Assembly: GCA_021730285.1 (NCBI GenBank)
Contig: CP082962.1
Span: forward strand, 3,667,501-3,731,500
Direction: 5' to 3'
DNA length: 64,000 nt
Source of the DNA: Desulfovibrio sp. JY
GTDB lineage: Bacteria > Desulfobacterota > Desulfovibrionia > Desulfovibrionales > Desulfovibrionaceae
The translations under genes and the position numbers were made by a program. Shown here piece after piece: positions 8,742 to 17,505 of the stretch (its first letter is position 1; each line of letters begins with the position of its first letter). The notes beneath the pieces are model-generated. The model had not been told where the DNA came from. It ran no database searches and was given only the letters and a program-made list of their open reading frames with translations.

Positions 8742-9647
8742 ATGACGCCGGAACAGGAAACGGAGCAGTGTGACGCGCCGGCCGCTTTCTGGCCGCCGTC
8801 CATGGAGCGCGGCCGCGTGGCCGATGCCGCTTTTGCCAAGGCCTACGCCCGGGTCACGGACCGGCAGCGTTCGCTGCTCAAAACCGGTATCGCCGCCATC
8901 TACGCCGCCTGCGGCGGTCCCATGCCCCCGTATCGCCGCCAAAGCGTGGGGCTTGGCCACGATCTGACCCTTGACCGGTTGGATGTGCCGCTCGATTTCG
9001 CCGTGGTTTTGTGCGGCGCGGGCTTCACCTCGCCGGCAAGGCTCGCCGCCGCCGTCATCCCGGCCCTGTGCGCCCGGGTGCCGGAAGTCGCGGCCGTGCG
9101 GGTGGGCGGGGGAAGCTGGCCCCAGCCGCTTTTGACCACCCTGGAGCTTTGCGGCGTGGAGGCAGCCTGCCGCCTCGGGGTGCGTTCCCTGTCCGGGTTG
9201 TGGGCGGAACTGGCGCCAAAGGGCAGGGGAGCCGTCGTGCTCCTGGACGGCGTGCCGTTTCCGAGCGAAAGCCTCGCTGGCGGCCTGCGGCTGTTGTCGG
9301 CCAAGACCTCGGGTCGATGCGGTATCCTGTGCGGCCCGGACGACGACCTGGACCACGAGGCCTTGCTGTTCGCCCAACCGGACATGGTCTTTGGCGTCCA
9401 TGGCCGGGACGAAAATTGTTCCGCGCCGTTTGTCCCTGCCCCGGGCGGGCTGGCCGAAGCGGCCGATTGCGGCTATGATGCCCTTTGCGTCGCGCGTGAA
9501 GCGGTGCCCAGCGCCCTTGGCGCGGCGCCGCTGGTCCTTGCTCCCGGCCGGGAAATTTTCTGGCTGTGGCCGCAACTTATGCCCGACGCCTTTCGCCGCG
9601 TGGCTACCGCCGCCGCTGTCGACGACAGAGCCGTAAGCGGCTGCTAG
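8742..9647 (+). CDS. divergent protein with partial histidinol dehydrogenase-like region
   Basis: 301-residue soluble protein. The middle part (PEVAAVRVGGGSWPQPLLTT, then LELCGVEAACRLG) recalls the Rossmann half of histidinol dehydrogenase, where such a stretch precedes the GGAQA segment. The catalytic Glu/His and zinc-ligand motifs of HisD are not evident. If related, it is degenerate or repurposed; a real HisD is expected elsewhere in the genome. It sits between bamD and an EF-G paralogue. The upstream in-frame start at 8670 is less likely. Confidence 0.45.
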   Translation: MTPEQETEQCDAPAAFWPPSMERGRVADAAFAKAYARVTDRQRSLLKTGIAAIYAACGGPMPPYRRQSVGLGHDLTLDRLDVPLDFAVVLCGAGFTSPARLAAAVIPALCARVPEVAAVRVGGGSWPQPLLTTLELCGVEAACRLGVRSLSGLWAELAPKGRGAVVLLDGVPFPSESLAGGLRLLSAKTSGRCGILCGPDDDLDHEALLFAQPDMVFGVHGRDENCSAPFVPAPGGLAEAADCGYDALCVAREAVPSALGAAPLVLAPGREIFWLWPQLMPDAFRRVATAAAVDDRAVSGC

Positions 9648-9684
9648 CCCACGGCCATCACGTGCCAACCCCGACGGAGCGTTC

Positions 9685-11736
9685 ATGAGCGCCAAGAAGG
9701 GAGCCGGCAAAAGCAGGCTCCAAAGCCTCCGCAACATCGGCATCATCGCCCACATCGACGCCGGCAAGACCACCTTGACCGAGCGCATCCTCTTTTACAC
9801 CGGCAAGATCCACCGCATGGGCGAGGTGCACGACGGCACGGCCACCATGGATTTCATGCCCGAGGAGCAGGAGCGGGGCATCACCATCACCTCGGCCTGC
9901 ACCACCTGCGCCTGGAATAACGCCGTCATCAACATCATCGACACCCCCGGGCACGTGGATTTCACCATCGAGGTCCAGCGTTCCCTGCGTGTCCTCGACG
10001 GCGTGGTGGGCGTCTTTTGCGCCGTGGCCGGGGTCGAGCCCCAATCCGAAACGGTCTGGCGACAGTCCGTGGCCTACGGCGTGCCCAAGCTCGCCTGCGT
10101 GAACAAGCTCGACCGGCTCGGCGCGGATTTCGAGGCGGTGCTTACCGCCATGCGGGAAAAACTCGGCGCGAATCCCGTGGCCGTGACCATTCCCGTGGGC
10201 CAGGGGGCGGAGCTTGCCGGGCTGATCGACCTGATCGGCATGGAACGCCTGGATTTCGACCAGGCAAGCCAGGGCGGGGAGATCACCCGCCGTGCGCTGT
10301 CCCAGCAAGAGGCGGATATGGCCGCGCCCTGGCGCGAGGCGCTTGTGGAGGCGGCCTGCGAGCACGACGAAGGGCTCATGGATGCCTATCTTTCCGGGGA
10401 ACCCATCGACCGGGCGGTCCTCATGGCGGCCCTTCGCGCCGGCACGCTCTCCCATGCCCTGGTCCCGGTCTATGCCGCCTCGGCGCTCAAAAACATCGGT
10501 GTCCAACCGCTGCTCGACGGTGTGCTGGCCTTTTTGCCGAGTCCCCTGGACCGGGGCGAGGTGACGGGCCTTGATCCCCGCACCAAAAGCGAAAAACGCT
10601 TGGCCCCGGACCCCGATGCGCCCCTTTCCGCGCTGGCCTTCAAGGTCAGCATGGAAACCGGGCGCAAGCAGGTTTTCGCCCGCATCTATTCCGGCCGCCT
10701 CGAAGCCGGCAAGGACGTCTACAACGCCACCCGGGACTGTATCGAACGGCCGGCCCGGCTTTTTCGGCTCCACGCCGGGCACCGGGAAAAGCTCGAATCC
10801 GCCGGCCCGGGCGAGATCGTGGCCGTGGCCGGACTGCGCCAGACCGTCACCGGCGACACCCTGTGCGATCAGGGCGACCCCATCGTGCTCGAGTCCATCG
10901 CCGGCTACAAACCCGTCATCAGCCTGGCCCTCGAACCCCGAAACGCCGAGGAGTCCGACCGGCTCAAGGAAGTCCTCGACAAACTGCTCCAGGAAGACCC
11001 GACCCTGACCCTGGTCCACGACGCGGACACCGACCAGCTGATCCTTTCCGGCATGGGCGAACTGCACCTCGACGTGGTGCTCGAGCGGGTGCGTCGCGAA
11101 TACGGCGTCTCCCCCCGGGTCGGCAAACCGCAAGTCGTCTACCAGGAAACGGTCACGACCCAGGGCGTCGGTGACGGGCTGTTCGACCGGGAGCTTGGCG
11201 ACAAGCGCCAGCATGGCCAGGTGGCCCTGGCCGTCTCGCCGCTGCCCCGTGGAGCGGGGCGGGACATCGCCTTTGCCATCGACACCCAACCCTATCCCCA
11301 GGCCTGGATCACGGCCATGGAGGAGGGGCTGGTCGACGGTTTGCAAAGCGGGCCCATAAAGGGGTATCCGGTCCAGGACGTGCGGGTGCGGGTAACGGGC
11401 ATCGGCACGGTCGAGGGGGTAACCTCGGCGGTCGGCTGCCGCCTGGCCGCAAGTCAGGCGCTCAAGGCCGCTCTGACCGCCGCCAAGCCGGCCCTGCTCG
11501 AACCCATCATGGAGTTGGAGATCAGCGTGCCCGACGCCTTTGTCGGCGACGTGGTCGGGCTTCTCGGCTCCAAGGGGGCCAAGATCGAGAACATGGTCGA
11601 TCGCGGCGGGCACAAACTCGTCGAGTCGCTGGCGGCTCTGCGACAGATGTTCGGTTTTTCCACGGAGTTGCGTTCGGCCACCCAGGGCCGGGCGGCCATG
11701 ACCATGCGCTTTTCAAAATTCGACCTGCTGGCCTGA
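9685..11736 (+). CDS. fusA2: elongation factor G paralogue (translational GTPase)
   Basis: Ribosomal translocase-type GTPase, 683 aa. G1 is AHIDAGKTTLTE, the switch region EEQERGITITSACTTCAW, G3 IDTPGHVDFTIEV and G4 NKLDR. Domain IV/V landmarks SALGL-like PVQDVRVRV and the C-terminal RQMFGFSTELRSATQGRA are all present. It is not in a ribosomal protein operon, which suggests a second EF-G copy (EF-G2 type) rather than the housekeeping fusA. A role in translocation, recycling or stress is possible. GGAG precedes the ATG. Confidence 0.88.
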   Translation: MSAKKGAGKSRLQSLRNIGIIAHIDAGKTTLTERILFYTGKIHRMGEVHDGTATMDFMPEEQERGITITSACTTCAWNNAVINIIDTPGHVDFTIEVQRSLRVLDGVVGVFCAVAGVEPQSETVWRQSVAYGVPKLACVNKLDRLGADFEAVLTAMREKLGANPVAVTIPVGQGAELAGLIDLIGMERLDFDQASQGGEITRRALSQQEADMAAPWREALVEAACEHDEGLMDAYLSGEPIDRAVLMAALRAGTLSHALVPVYAASALKNIGVQPLLDGVLAFLPSPLDRGEVTGLDPRTKSEKRLAPDPDAPLSALAFKVSMETGRKQVFARIYSGRLEAGKDVYNATRDCIERPARLFRLHAGHREKLESAGPGEIVAVAGLRQTVTGDTLCDQGDPIVLESIAGYKPVISLALEPRNAEESDRLKEVLDKLLQEDPTLTLVHDADTDQLILSGMGELHLDVVLERVRREYGVSPRVGKPQVVYQETVTTQGVGDGLFDRELGDKRQHGQVALAVSPLPRGAGRDIAFAIDTQPYPQAWITAMEEGLVDGLQSGPIKGYPVQDVRVRVTGIGTVEGVTSAVGCRLAASQALKAALTAAKPALLEPIMELEISVPDAFVGDVVGLLGSKGAKIENMVDRGGHKLVESLAALRQMFGFSTELRSATQGRAAMTMRFSKFDLLA

Positions 11737-11757
11737 GCGCCGCGCCATCTACCATTC

Positions 11758-12819
11758 ATGTCCACACGCGCCCTGGTTCCCCCGGAGATTTCCCGACGTT
11801 TTGACGTGCTGCGCACGCTGCTCGTCGTTTTCATCGTCGGCGTGCATGCGGAAAAAGGCATCCAGGCCTATTACACCCAGGTGCCCGATGGGCTGCGCGC
11901 CTATCTGGTCGTTTTCCCACACAATATCTTCCGGCTGTGCGTGCCGATTTTCTTCAGCATCTCCGGCTACCTTTTCTATCTGACCTACAAGCCGACGGTG
12001 GAGGCCTATGGCCGGATGCTGGTCAAAAAGGCCCGTACCATCCTTGTCCCGTACCTGCTTTTCAACGCCATCAGTATTGCACTGATCCTTATATTCAACA
12101 AAATCCCCTACATCGGCGACTTCAACGACCTACACCGTGACGGCATCCTCAAATACCTGCTCGGTGTCTACCGGTTTCCGGCCGTTTATACGCTGTGGTT
12201 CCTGCGCGACCTCTATGTCTTTTTCCTGCTGGCCCCGGTCTTTTATGTCGTGTCCGTGGAGATTCCCCTGCTCGGGCTGGTGGTCTTCTGGGCCATCTGG
12301 ATGTTTATTCCCCAGCACGGGCTTCCGGTGGAATTAAGCGGCATGTTCTTTTTCTACCTGGGCTGCCTGCTCTCCCGGACCAGGGCCGACCTCGATGGGG
12401 CCAGGCGCTTCACCGTCCCGGCCTGCGTCCTCTATTTGGCCGTACTGCTGGCCGTCAGCTTCGTGGAATATACCCAGGGAACGGGCACCGAGATCTATCA
12501 GACGCTTTATCGGCACAACCTGATCTTCGGCACGGTGTGCCTGTGGCTCTTGACCGGTTACTCCCGGTTCGGCGATTCGCAATTTTTGCTGCGCTTCTCC
12601 GGCGTCTCCTTTTTCGTCTATTTGACCCATGAACCGGTGCTGTCCTACCTGATCTACGGAACACGGTTCATTTTCCATCCCTCGGGATCGGCGGCGGGCA
12701 TAGGGTATATGGTGCTGCTGACGACCCTGCCCTTTGCCCTGTGCGTGGGCCTGGGGAACCTTCTTTTGCGCTATGCCCCGGCTGTCTATGCCGTGGCCAC
12801 GGGGGCGCGGCAACGATGA
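11758..12819 (+). CDS. acyltransferase 3 family membrane protein
   Basis: 353-residue polytopic membrane protein with about ten hydrophobic helices. The N-terminal motif RFDVLRTLLVVFIVGVHA carries the conserved R and H of the acyltransferase 3 (OafA/YrhL) family. A second family feature is the mid-protein TLWFLRDLYVFFLLAPVF. These enzymes O-acylate surface sugars or lipids. The substrate cannot be read here. Its stop overlaps the rsmD start (ATGA), so it heads the rsmD-coaD-miaA-amidase run. Confidence 0.8.
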   Translation: MSTRALVPPEISRRFDVLRTLLVVFIVGVHAEKGIQAYYTQVPDGLRAYLVVFPHNIFRLCVPIFFSISGYLFYLTYKPTVEAYGRMLVKKARTILVPYLLFNAISIALILIFNKIPYIGDFNDLHRDGILKYLLGVYRFPAVYTLWFLRDLYVFFLLAPVFYVVSVEIPLLGLVVFWAIWMFIPQHGLPVELSGMFFFYLGCLLSRTRADLDGARRFTVPACVLYLAVLLAVSFVEYTQGTGTEIYQTLYRHNLIFGTVCLWLLTGYSRFGDSQFLLRFSGVSFFVYLTHEPVLSYLIYGTRFIFHPSGSAAGIGYMVLLTTLPFALCVGLGNLLLRYAPAVYAVATGARQR

Positions 12820-13424
12820 GCATGCGGGTCATTGCCGGCCGTTTCGGCGGACGGCGCATCCAGGTCGTGGACGCCGTGGGGCTGCGGCCGGCCACGGGCC
12901 GGGTGCGGGAAGCGCTTTTTTCCATGCTGGCGGCCCGGGAGGCGATTTTCCCCGGGGCCAGGGTGCTGGATCTCTTCGCCGGGGCAGGGAGCGTGGGCAT
13001 CGAGGCCCTCTCACGCGGCGCGGGATACGGCCTTTTCGTGGAGAAAAATCCGGCCGTAGCCAAGATGCTGCGCGAGAACCTGCGCGGCCTGGGACTGGCC
13101 TCCGGCGAAGCCAAAGTGGTGGAGGCGGACGTGGCCCGGGCACTCCCCCGGCTGGCCGAAACGCCTTTCGATATCGTGGCCATCGACCCGCCCTATGGCC
13201 ACGACCTGCTCCCGCCAACCCTGGCCGCCCTTGTCGGAAGCGGCCTGCTGGCCCCGGACGGGGTCATTGCGGCGGAAATCGAGGCCGGCGCGCGTCTTGC
13301 TCCCGCGGACGTCCCGGAGTCGCTCGCCTGCCTGACCGACCGGACTTACGGTCAAACGAGGATCATCCTATGGACGCCACACAAAACTGCATCGCCGTCT
13401 ACCCCGGAACCTTCGACCCCCTGA
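12816..13424 (+). CDS. rsmD: 16S rRNA (guanine966-N2)-methyltransferase RsmD
   Basis: SAM-dependent rRNA methyltransferase, 202 aa. The N-terminal RVIAGRFGGRRIQV, the RPATGRVREALFSML block, SAM motif LDLFAGAGSVGIEALSRG and catalytic DPPY (residues 124-127) are all canonical. The ATG overlaps the acyltransferase stop. The last 18 codons overlap coaD in another frame, an unusually long overlap for this pair; the tail after GQTRIILW is probably non-essential. rsmD-coaD adjacency is common across bacteria. Confidence 0.93.
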   Translation: MSMRVIAGRFGGRRIQVVDAVGLRPATGRVREALFSMLAAREAIFPGARVLDLFAGAGSVGIEALSRGAGYGLFVEKNPAVAKMLRENLRGLGLASGEAKVVEADVARALPRLAETPFDIVAIDPPYGHDLLPPTLAALVGSGLLAPDGVIAAEIEAGARLAPADVPESLACLTDRTYGQTRIILWTPHKTASPSTPEPSTP

Positions 13425-13885
13425 CCAACGGGCACGTGTCCCTGGTGCGCCGGGCGGCCAAGGTTTTCGGAGCGATTATCGTGGCCGTGGCCGGCGACTC
13501 CCACAAAACGCCGCTTTTTTCCCTCGACGAACGCGTGGCCATTGCCGACGCGGTGTTCGACCATGACGCTTCCGTCATGGTCGAGGGGTTTAACGGCCTG
13601 CTCGTGGACTACGTCAAGCGCCGCCGGGCCAATGTCATCCTGCGCGGCATGCGGGCTGTTTCCGATTTCGAATTCGAGTTCCAGATGGCGCTCATGAACC
13701 GCAAGCTCGACCGCAGCATCGAAACCGTCTTCATCATGACCGACTACAAGTGGCTCTACATCAGTTCCACCATCGTCAAGGAAGTCTGCAAGCACGGCGG
13801 CGAGATACGCGGCATGGTCCCGGAACTGGTGCGGGAACGGATGCGGGAAAAATACGGCCTGGCCGATCCCAAAAAGGGAGCGTGA
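13370..13885 (+). CDS. coaD: pantetheine-phosphate adenylyltransferase
   Basis: Penultimate enzyme of coenzyme A synthesis, adding AMP to 4'-phosphopantetheine. The nucleotidyltransferase motif YPGTFDPLTNGH lies at residues 11-22. The substrate loop MRAVSDFEFEFQMALMNR and the C-terminal ISSTIVKE motif are intact. The length (171 aa) is slightly above the usual 160. The start ATG lies inside the 3' end of rsmD. The upstream in-frame extension has no homology to the family. Confidence 0.95.
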   Translation: MDATQNCIAVYPGTFDPLTNGHVSLVRRAAKVFGAIIVAVAGDSHKTPLFSLDERVAIADAVFDHDASVMVEGFNGLLVDYVKRRRANVILRGMRAVSDFEFEFQMALMNRKLDRSIETVFIMTDYKWLYISSTIVKEVCKHGGEIRGMVPELVRERMREKYGLADPKKGA

Positions 13886-13887
13886 AC

Positions 13888-14814
13888 GTGGCGGCGACGC
13901 GCATCGTCTGCCTGCTCGGGGCCACGGGCACGGGCAAGACAGCCGTGGCCTTGGCCCTGGCCGAGGCTTACGGCGGGGCAGTGGTCAACGTCGACTCCCG
14001 GCAGGTCTACGCCGGGCTTTCGGTGCTGACCGCCCAGCCAACGGCCGCAGAGCAGGGCAGATGTCCCCATTTCCTTTACGGCGACACGCCGCTCGACACG
14101 GCCGTCAATGCCGGCTCCTTCGCCAAACGCGCCCGGGGTGTGGTCGCCTCCATCACCACGCGTGGCCTGCTTCCGCTGCTCGTCGGCGGCACGGGGCTCT
14201 ATTTCCGGGCCATTCGCGGCGGGCTGGCCCCCATTCCGCCCGTGCCGCCGGCCGTTCGCGCCGCAGTCGCCGCTCGCTACGACGCCACCGGTGCCCGGGC
14301 CATGCACGAGGTCCTGGCCGCCGTGGACCCGGCCGCCGCCGGCCGCATCGCCCCGGCCGACCGCCAGCGCGTGACCCGGGCTCTGGAAGTGCATGCCGCG
14401 ACCGGCCGGGCCCTGTCCGACTGGCAGGCCGCCGGCGATCCGGATGCGCCGGAGTACGACGCGCTGGTCATCGGCCTGTCCCTCCCTCTGGACGCGCTGA
14501 CGCCGCGTCTGGCCCGCCGCATCGAGGCCATGGCGCGCGAGGGCGCGGTGGAGGAGGTGCGCGAGGCGCTGACGCGCTATCGGCCCGACGCGCCGGGACT
14601 TACCGGCATCGGTGGCCCGGAGATCGTCGGCTACCTCTCCGGCGCGTGCAGCCTGGAGGAAGCCAAGGCCAAATGGCTGGCCAACACCCGGGCCTACGCC
14701 AAGCGCCAGATGACCTGGTTTCGCAAGGAGCCGGAGGTGCGCTGGTTCGCGCCCGGCGATACGGCCGGGGTGTGCGAAGCGGCCGGGCGCTGGCTTGAAG
14801 GGGGGACGGCATGA
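13888..14814 (+). CDS. miaA: tRNA dimethylallyltransferase
   Basis: Transfers dimethylallyl to A37 of UNN-decoding tRNAs. The P-loop GATGTGKT is at residues 11-18, then VDSRQVYAGL, the GGTGLYFRA motif and a C-terminal KRQMTWFRKEP segment. Length 308 aa is normal. The start is chosen as GTG because GGGAG lies seven bases upstream; a GTG at 13882 overlapping the coaD stop is possible. The stop overlaps the next start as ATGA, implying coupling to the amidase gene. Confidence 0.93.
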   Translation: MAATRIVCLLGATGTGKTAVALALAEAYGGAVVNVDSRQVYAGLSVLTAQPTAAEQGRCPHFLYGDTPLDTAVNAGSFAKRARGVVASITTRGLLPLLVGGTGLYFRAIRGGLAPIPPVPPAVRAAVAARYDATGARAMHEVLAAVDPAAAGRIAPADRQRVTRALEVHAATGRALSDWQAAGDPDAPEYDALVIGLSLPLDALTPRLARRIEAMAREGAVEEVREALTRYRPDAPGLTGIGGPEIVGYLSGACSLEEAKAKWLANTRAYAKRQMTWFRKEPEVRWFAPGDTAGVCEAAGRWLEGGTA

Positions 14815-15959
14815 ACCGTCGGCAAATCCTGCGCCTTCTGGGCCTGTCGGGGCTCCTTGTGGTCGGTGCGCCGAGCGTCTCCCGGGCCGCGTCGTCCGAC
14901 GAACTGGCTCGAAGCGCCCAGGATGCTTTGGAATCCGGCGATACGGACAAGGCCCTGTCCCTGCTTAACGAGGCTATGGCCAAGGACCCGCGAAACGACC
15001 GCGTCCAGGCCCTGCTCGGGCGGACCTATTTCCAACGCGGCGACGCACGCACGGCCCTGGCCCATTTCACCCTGGCCGTGCGCCTCAACCCCGAGGACAC
15101 GCTGTCGCGCATCATGGTCGAGACCATAAGCCAGTTCCCCTTGCCGCCGGGCGGCGACAAGCCCGGCGATACGCCGCCCCGGCGCGCCATGGCCACGGAC
15201 AAGGCGGCCATGGCTGAGCGCGAGGCGCTCAGCCATCCGACGGCGGAGGGGGCGCGGAACACGCCGATGCGCCTGCTCATCGATGCGGGCCATGGCGGGA
15301 TGGATGTCGGCGCGCCGGGGGATGGGCTTCGCGAATCCGACGTGACGCTCGATATCGCCCTGCGTCTGGCCCGGATTCTGGCCGCTTCCCCGCAACAGGT
15401 GGCCTTGTCGCTTTCGCGCACGGCCGATGTGTCCCTGCCCGATTGGGCACGGGCGGCCCTGGCCGGTTTTTACGGCGCGGACCTGCTCGTCTCGCTGCAT
15501 GCCGCCCGTGTGCCCAGACCCGAGGCGGCCGGGATCGCGGTGTATGCCTATGCCCTCACGTCGTCCGACGCCCTGGCCGGGGAAGTGGTCCGGGTGGAGG
15601 GAAGGGGGCGGGGACGCCGACCAGCCGAAGCAAGCCGGGCCGGGCGGGACATTTTCCTCACCGCTGCCCGGCGCGCCGCCGGTACCGGACGCATGGAGGC
15701 CGGGAAGCGTCTGGCCGGGCAGCTGACCGCCGCCCTGCGCCAGGGCGCGTCGCCGCTCCCCGTGGCGAGTGGCGGGGCGGGGGCGTTTCCGCTTCTGGCC
15801 GCGTCCGATGCCCCGGCCGTGCTCGTGGAGACCGGTTTCCTGTCCCATCCGCAAGACGCCGCCGCCCTGGCCGTGCCGGAAAAACGTCAGGCCGTGGCCG
15901 ATGCCCTGGCCCGGGCCATCCTGGCCGTGGCCGGGCGCGAAAAGGTCGGTGCGCCATAA
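14811..15959 (+). CDS. N-acetylmuramoyl-L-alanine amidase, Tat-like signal, TPR plus Amidase_3
   Basis: Periplasmic zinc amidase that cuts the stem peptide from peptidoglycan during cell separation. The N-terminus NRRQILRLLGLSG is a plausible twin-arginine signal. Residues about 30-105 form TPR-like helices. The Amidase_3 domain carries the zinc and catalytic set H161 (DAGHGG), E175 (RESD), H230 (SLHAA) and E340 (VETGFLSHP). The TPR region replaces the AMIN domain of AmiC. tatA lies just downstream in the opposite direction. Confidence 0.88.
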   Translation: MNRRQILRLLGLSGLLVVGAPSVSRAASSDELARSAQDALESGDTDKALSLLNEAMAKDPRNDRVQALLGRTYFQRGDARTALAHFTLAVRLNPEDTLSRIMVETISQFPLPPGGDKPGDTPPRRAMATDKAAMAEREALSHPTAEGARNTPMRLLIDAGHGGMDVGAPGDGLRESDVTLDIALRLARILAASPQQVALSLSRTADVSLPDWARAALAGFYGADLLVSLHAARVPRPEAAGIAVYAYALTSSDALAGEVVRVEGRGRGRRPAEASRAGRDIFLTAARRAAGTGRMEAGKRLAGQLTAALRQGASPLPVASGGAGAFPLLAASDAPAVLVETGFLSHPQDAAALAVPEKRQAVADALARAILAVAGREKVGAP

Positions 15960-15993
15960 AAAAGGCCCCGGAAGGCATGCTTCCGGGGCCTTG
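15957..15993. terminator. bidirectional terminator between amidase and tatA
   Basis: An 11-bp perfect stem (15964-15974 with 15980-15990) with a GCATG loop separates the two convergent genes. An A run on the left gives a good T tail for minus-strand transcripts from tatA. The plus-strand tail is only TTGT, so termination should be stronger for tatA. Confidence 0.75.
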
Positions 15994-16012
15994 TCGGCAA
16001 TTCCGGCCCAGG

Positions 16013-16204
16013 CTATTTCTTGTCGGCGTCGTCCTTGCTCTTGCCCGGGGTCACGTCGATTTCGTCCGGCTCGTTGGTGGCCTTCTTGAAATTTTTGATG
16101 GCCTTGCCCATGCCGGCTCCGATCTCGGGAAGCTTGTTGGCTCCGAAAATGATGAGCACGATGACCAGAATGATGATAAGCTCCGGAAATCCGATTCCAA
16201 ACAT
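16013..16204 (-). CDS. tatA: Sec-independent translocase protein TatA/E
   Basis: 63-residue pore subunit of the twin-arginine translocase. One N-terminal transmembrane helix ([20 protein letters not shown]) contains the family FG-x-LP turn. It is followed by an amphipathic helix ([15 protein letters not shown]) and an acidic/basic tail. GGAGG precedes the start by six bases. It is monocistronic here, with its own promoter and terminator; tatB/tatC are not in the window. It faces a gene for a probable Tat-exported amidase. Confidence 0.93.
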   Translation of the reverse strand: MFGIGFPELIIILVIVLIIFGANKLPEIGAGMGKAIKNFKKATNEPDEIDVTPGKSKDDADKK

Positions 16205-16234
16205 GTCATGCCTCCGCGAGTGGGTTGGCCGAGG

Positions 16235-16263
16235 CTATACACGCCGCCTAGGGGCAGGTCAAG
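16235..16263 (-). promoter_or_regulatory. putative sigma-70 promoter for tatA
   Basis: On the minus strand TTGACC and TATAGC are 17 bases apart, about 30 bases before the tatA start. Both hexamers are good matches and the spacing is ideal. Confidence 0.6.
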
Positions 16264-16291
16264 AAAGCCTGGGCCGCATGGAAAAACCGTC

Positions 16292-16666
16292 ATGTCGGCC
16301 GTGGTGACATGCCTGCCGGGTCTTGGCTGCCGGCATTACCTTCTCGGCCGCTGCCTCTACGAGGAACATGTGAACCCCGGCCTCGACCAGGGATTTCGCT
16401 GCCGGGTTCTGACGCGCCTTGGCCGTGCCTTCGACGATTTCCTGGTTCGGGCCGAGGCCATGGGCTTGACCGAGGAGCAGGCCGGACGGGTCTGGCGGAG
16501 CCGTTTTCCGGAAACCCTGACCAGAGAGGGCTCTTGTCGGGATTACCTGCCCGGTGATACGACTTCTTTCCCGGATTGCGCCAATGCAGCCGGTGAACTG
16601 TGCCTGCTCGCCCTGCCGGCCTGTCCGGGCCGGTGTCGGCGCTTTTTCAAACGCCAAGCTCCCTAA
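16292..16666 (+). CDS. small cysteine-rich protein of unknown function
   Basis: 124-residue protein rich in Cys. The N-terminal part has C-x5-C-x6-C then another Cys (TCLPGLGCRHYLLGRC; GFRCRVL). The C-terminal part has five more (GSCRDYL; FPDC; GELCLL; PACPGRCRRFF). The spacing suggests a metal or Fe-S site rather than disulfides, as no signal peptide is seen. It runs divergently from tatA. No strong ribosome site precedes the ATG, so the start is tentative. Not assigned to a named family. Confidence 0.6.
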   Translation: MSAVVTCLPGLGCRHYLLGRCLYEEHVNPGLDQGFRCRVLTRLGRAFDDFLVRAEAMGLTEEQAGRVWRSRFPETLTREGSCRDYLPGDTTSFPDCANAAGELCLLALPACPGRCRRFFKRQAP

Positions 16667-16688
16667 CGCCGCAAATAAAGGATTGCCC

Positions 16689-17495
16689 ATGAACGGCCTG
16701 CTCTTTTTCCCGGGACTGCATCCCGGCCTGACCCGGGACCTTCCCGTCGGCGTGCGGCTGCTCGATCCCGGCCTCGGCGAGGCGGACGAGGCGCGGCTGC
16801 GGCCGACCGTGTTGCCGCTTCGCGCCGAGGAACTCGACGCTTGCCTGCGCGAATGCGACCGGTTGCGCCGGGAAGTAAGGGACCCCAAGGATCTAGCCTT
16901 GCTCGCCGGCTATGGTTCGGGACATTTCTTCGCCGACACGTCTTTTGCCGCCCGGGAAGAACTCGAAGACCATATGCACCCCGAACGCGTGGTCGACCGC
17001 CGGCGACGCGCCGCCCAGCTGGCCCTGTGCCTGGCCTACCGGATCGAGGAAAGCCTGCTCGACCTTGTCGACGCGGGCGAATGCGACGCGCGCTTCGCCT
17101 CGGCCATGGCCGAAAGCCTGGGAATGACCGAGGACGACACCGACGAGGAGCTGATTGCCGCCCTGGCGGCCACGGGTATCCCCACCCAGGCCGCCCTGGC
17201 CGAAGAGTTCCGGCCGCCCTGGCGACAGCTGTTGCAGCCTTTCTGGGCCATCGCGCCGGAAGACGCCGGGCTTTTCATCGCCGATCCCGAGATCGCCGAC
17301 AGCCTTCTCGATGCCGGCCTGCCTTTCGCGCCGCTTGGCGCCGGGGATTTGGCCGCGCTCTTTCCTCAGGGCGGGCCCGAAACGCCGTTGCTCGCGGCAA
17401 CGCTTCCCGGCTGGCGGCTTCGCGGCAACACCCGTCCCGATCCCGAGGCCCCCTGGCTCGATGTCCCCCGGACCATCGTCATCCCAAAACCGTAA
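16689..17495 (+). CDS. hypothetical protein, 268 aa
   Basis: I do not recognise this protein. It starts MNGLLFFPGLHPGL with AAAGGA upstream. It is Leu/Ala/Asp/Glu-rich, apparently soluble and helical, with a charged region (EELEDHMHPERVVDRRRRAA) and an acidic stretch (GMTEDDTDEELIAAL). No catalytic motif or membrane span is seen. The downstream HAD gene begins ten bases after its stop with a strong AAGGAG, so the two are likely cotranscribed. Confidence 0.65.
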   Translation: MNGLLFFPGLHPGLTRDLPVGVRLLDPGLGEADEARLRPTVLPLRAEELDACLRECDRLRREVRDPKDLALLAGYGSGHFFADTSFAAREELEDHMHPERVVDRRRRAAQLALCLAYRIEESLLDLVDAGECDARFASAMAESLGMTEDDTDEELIAALAATGIPTQAALAEEFRPPWRQLLQPFWAIAPEDAGLFIADPEIADSLLDAGLPFAPLGAGDLAALFPQGGPETPLLAATLPGWRLRGNTRPDPEAPWLDVPRTIVIPKP

Positions 17496-17505
17496 GGAGC
17501 GCCCG

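Noticed and set aside
9658-11613. 651-codon minus-strand frame opposite the EF-G gene
   Set aside because: Antisense to a well-supported gene, same shadow composition.
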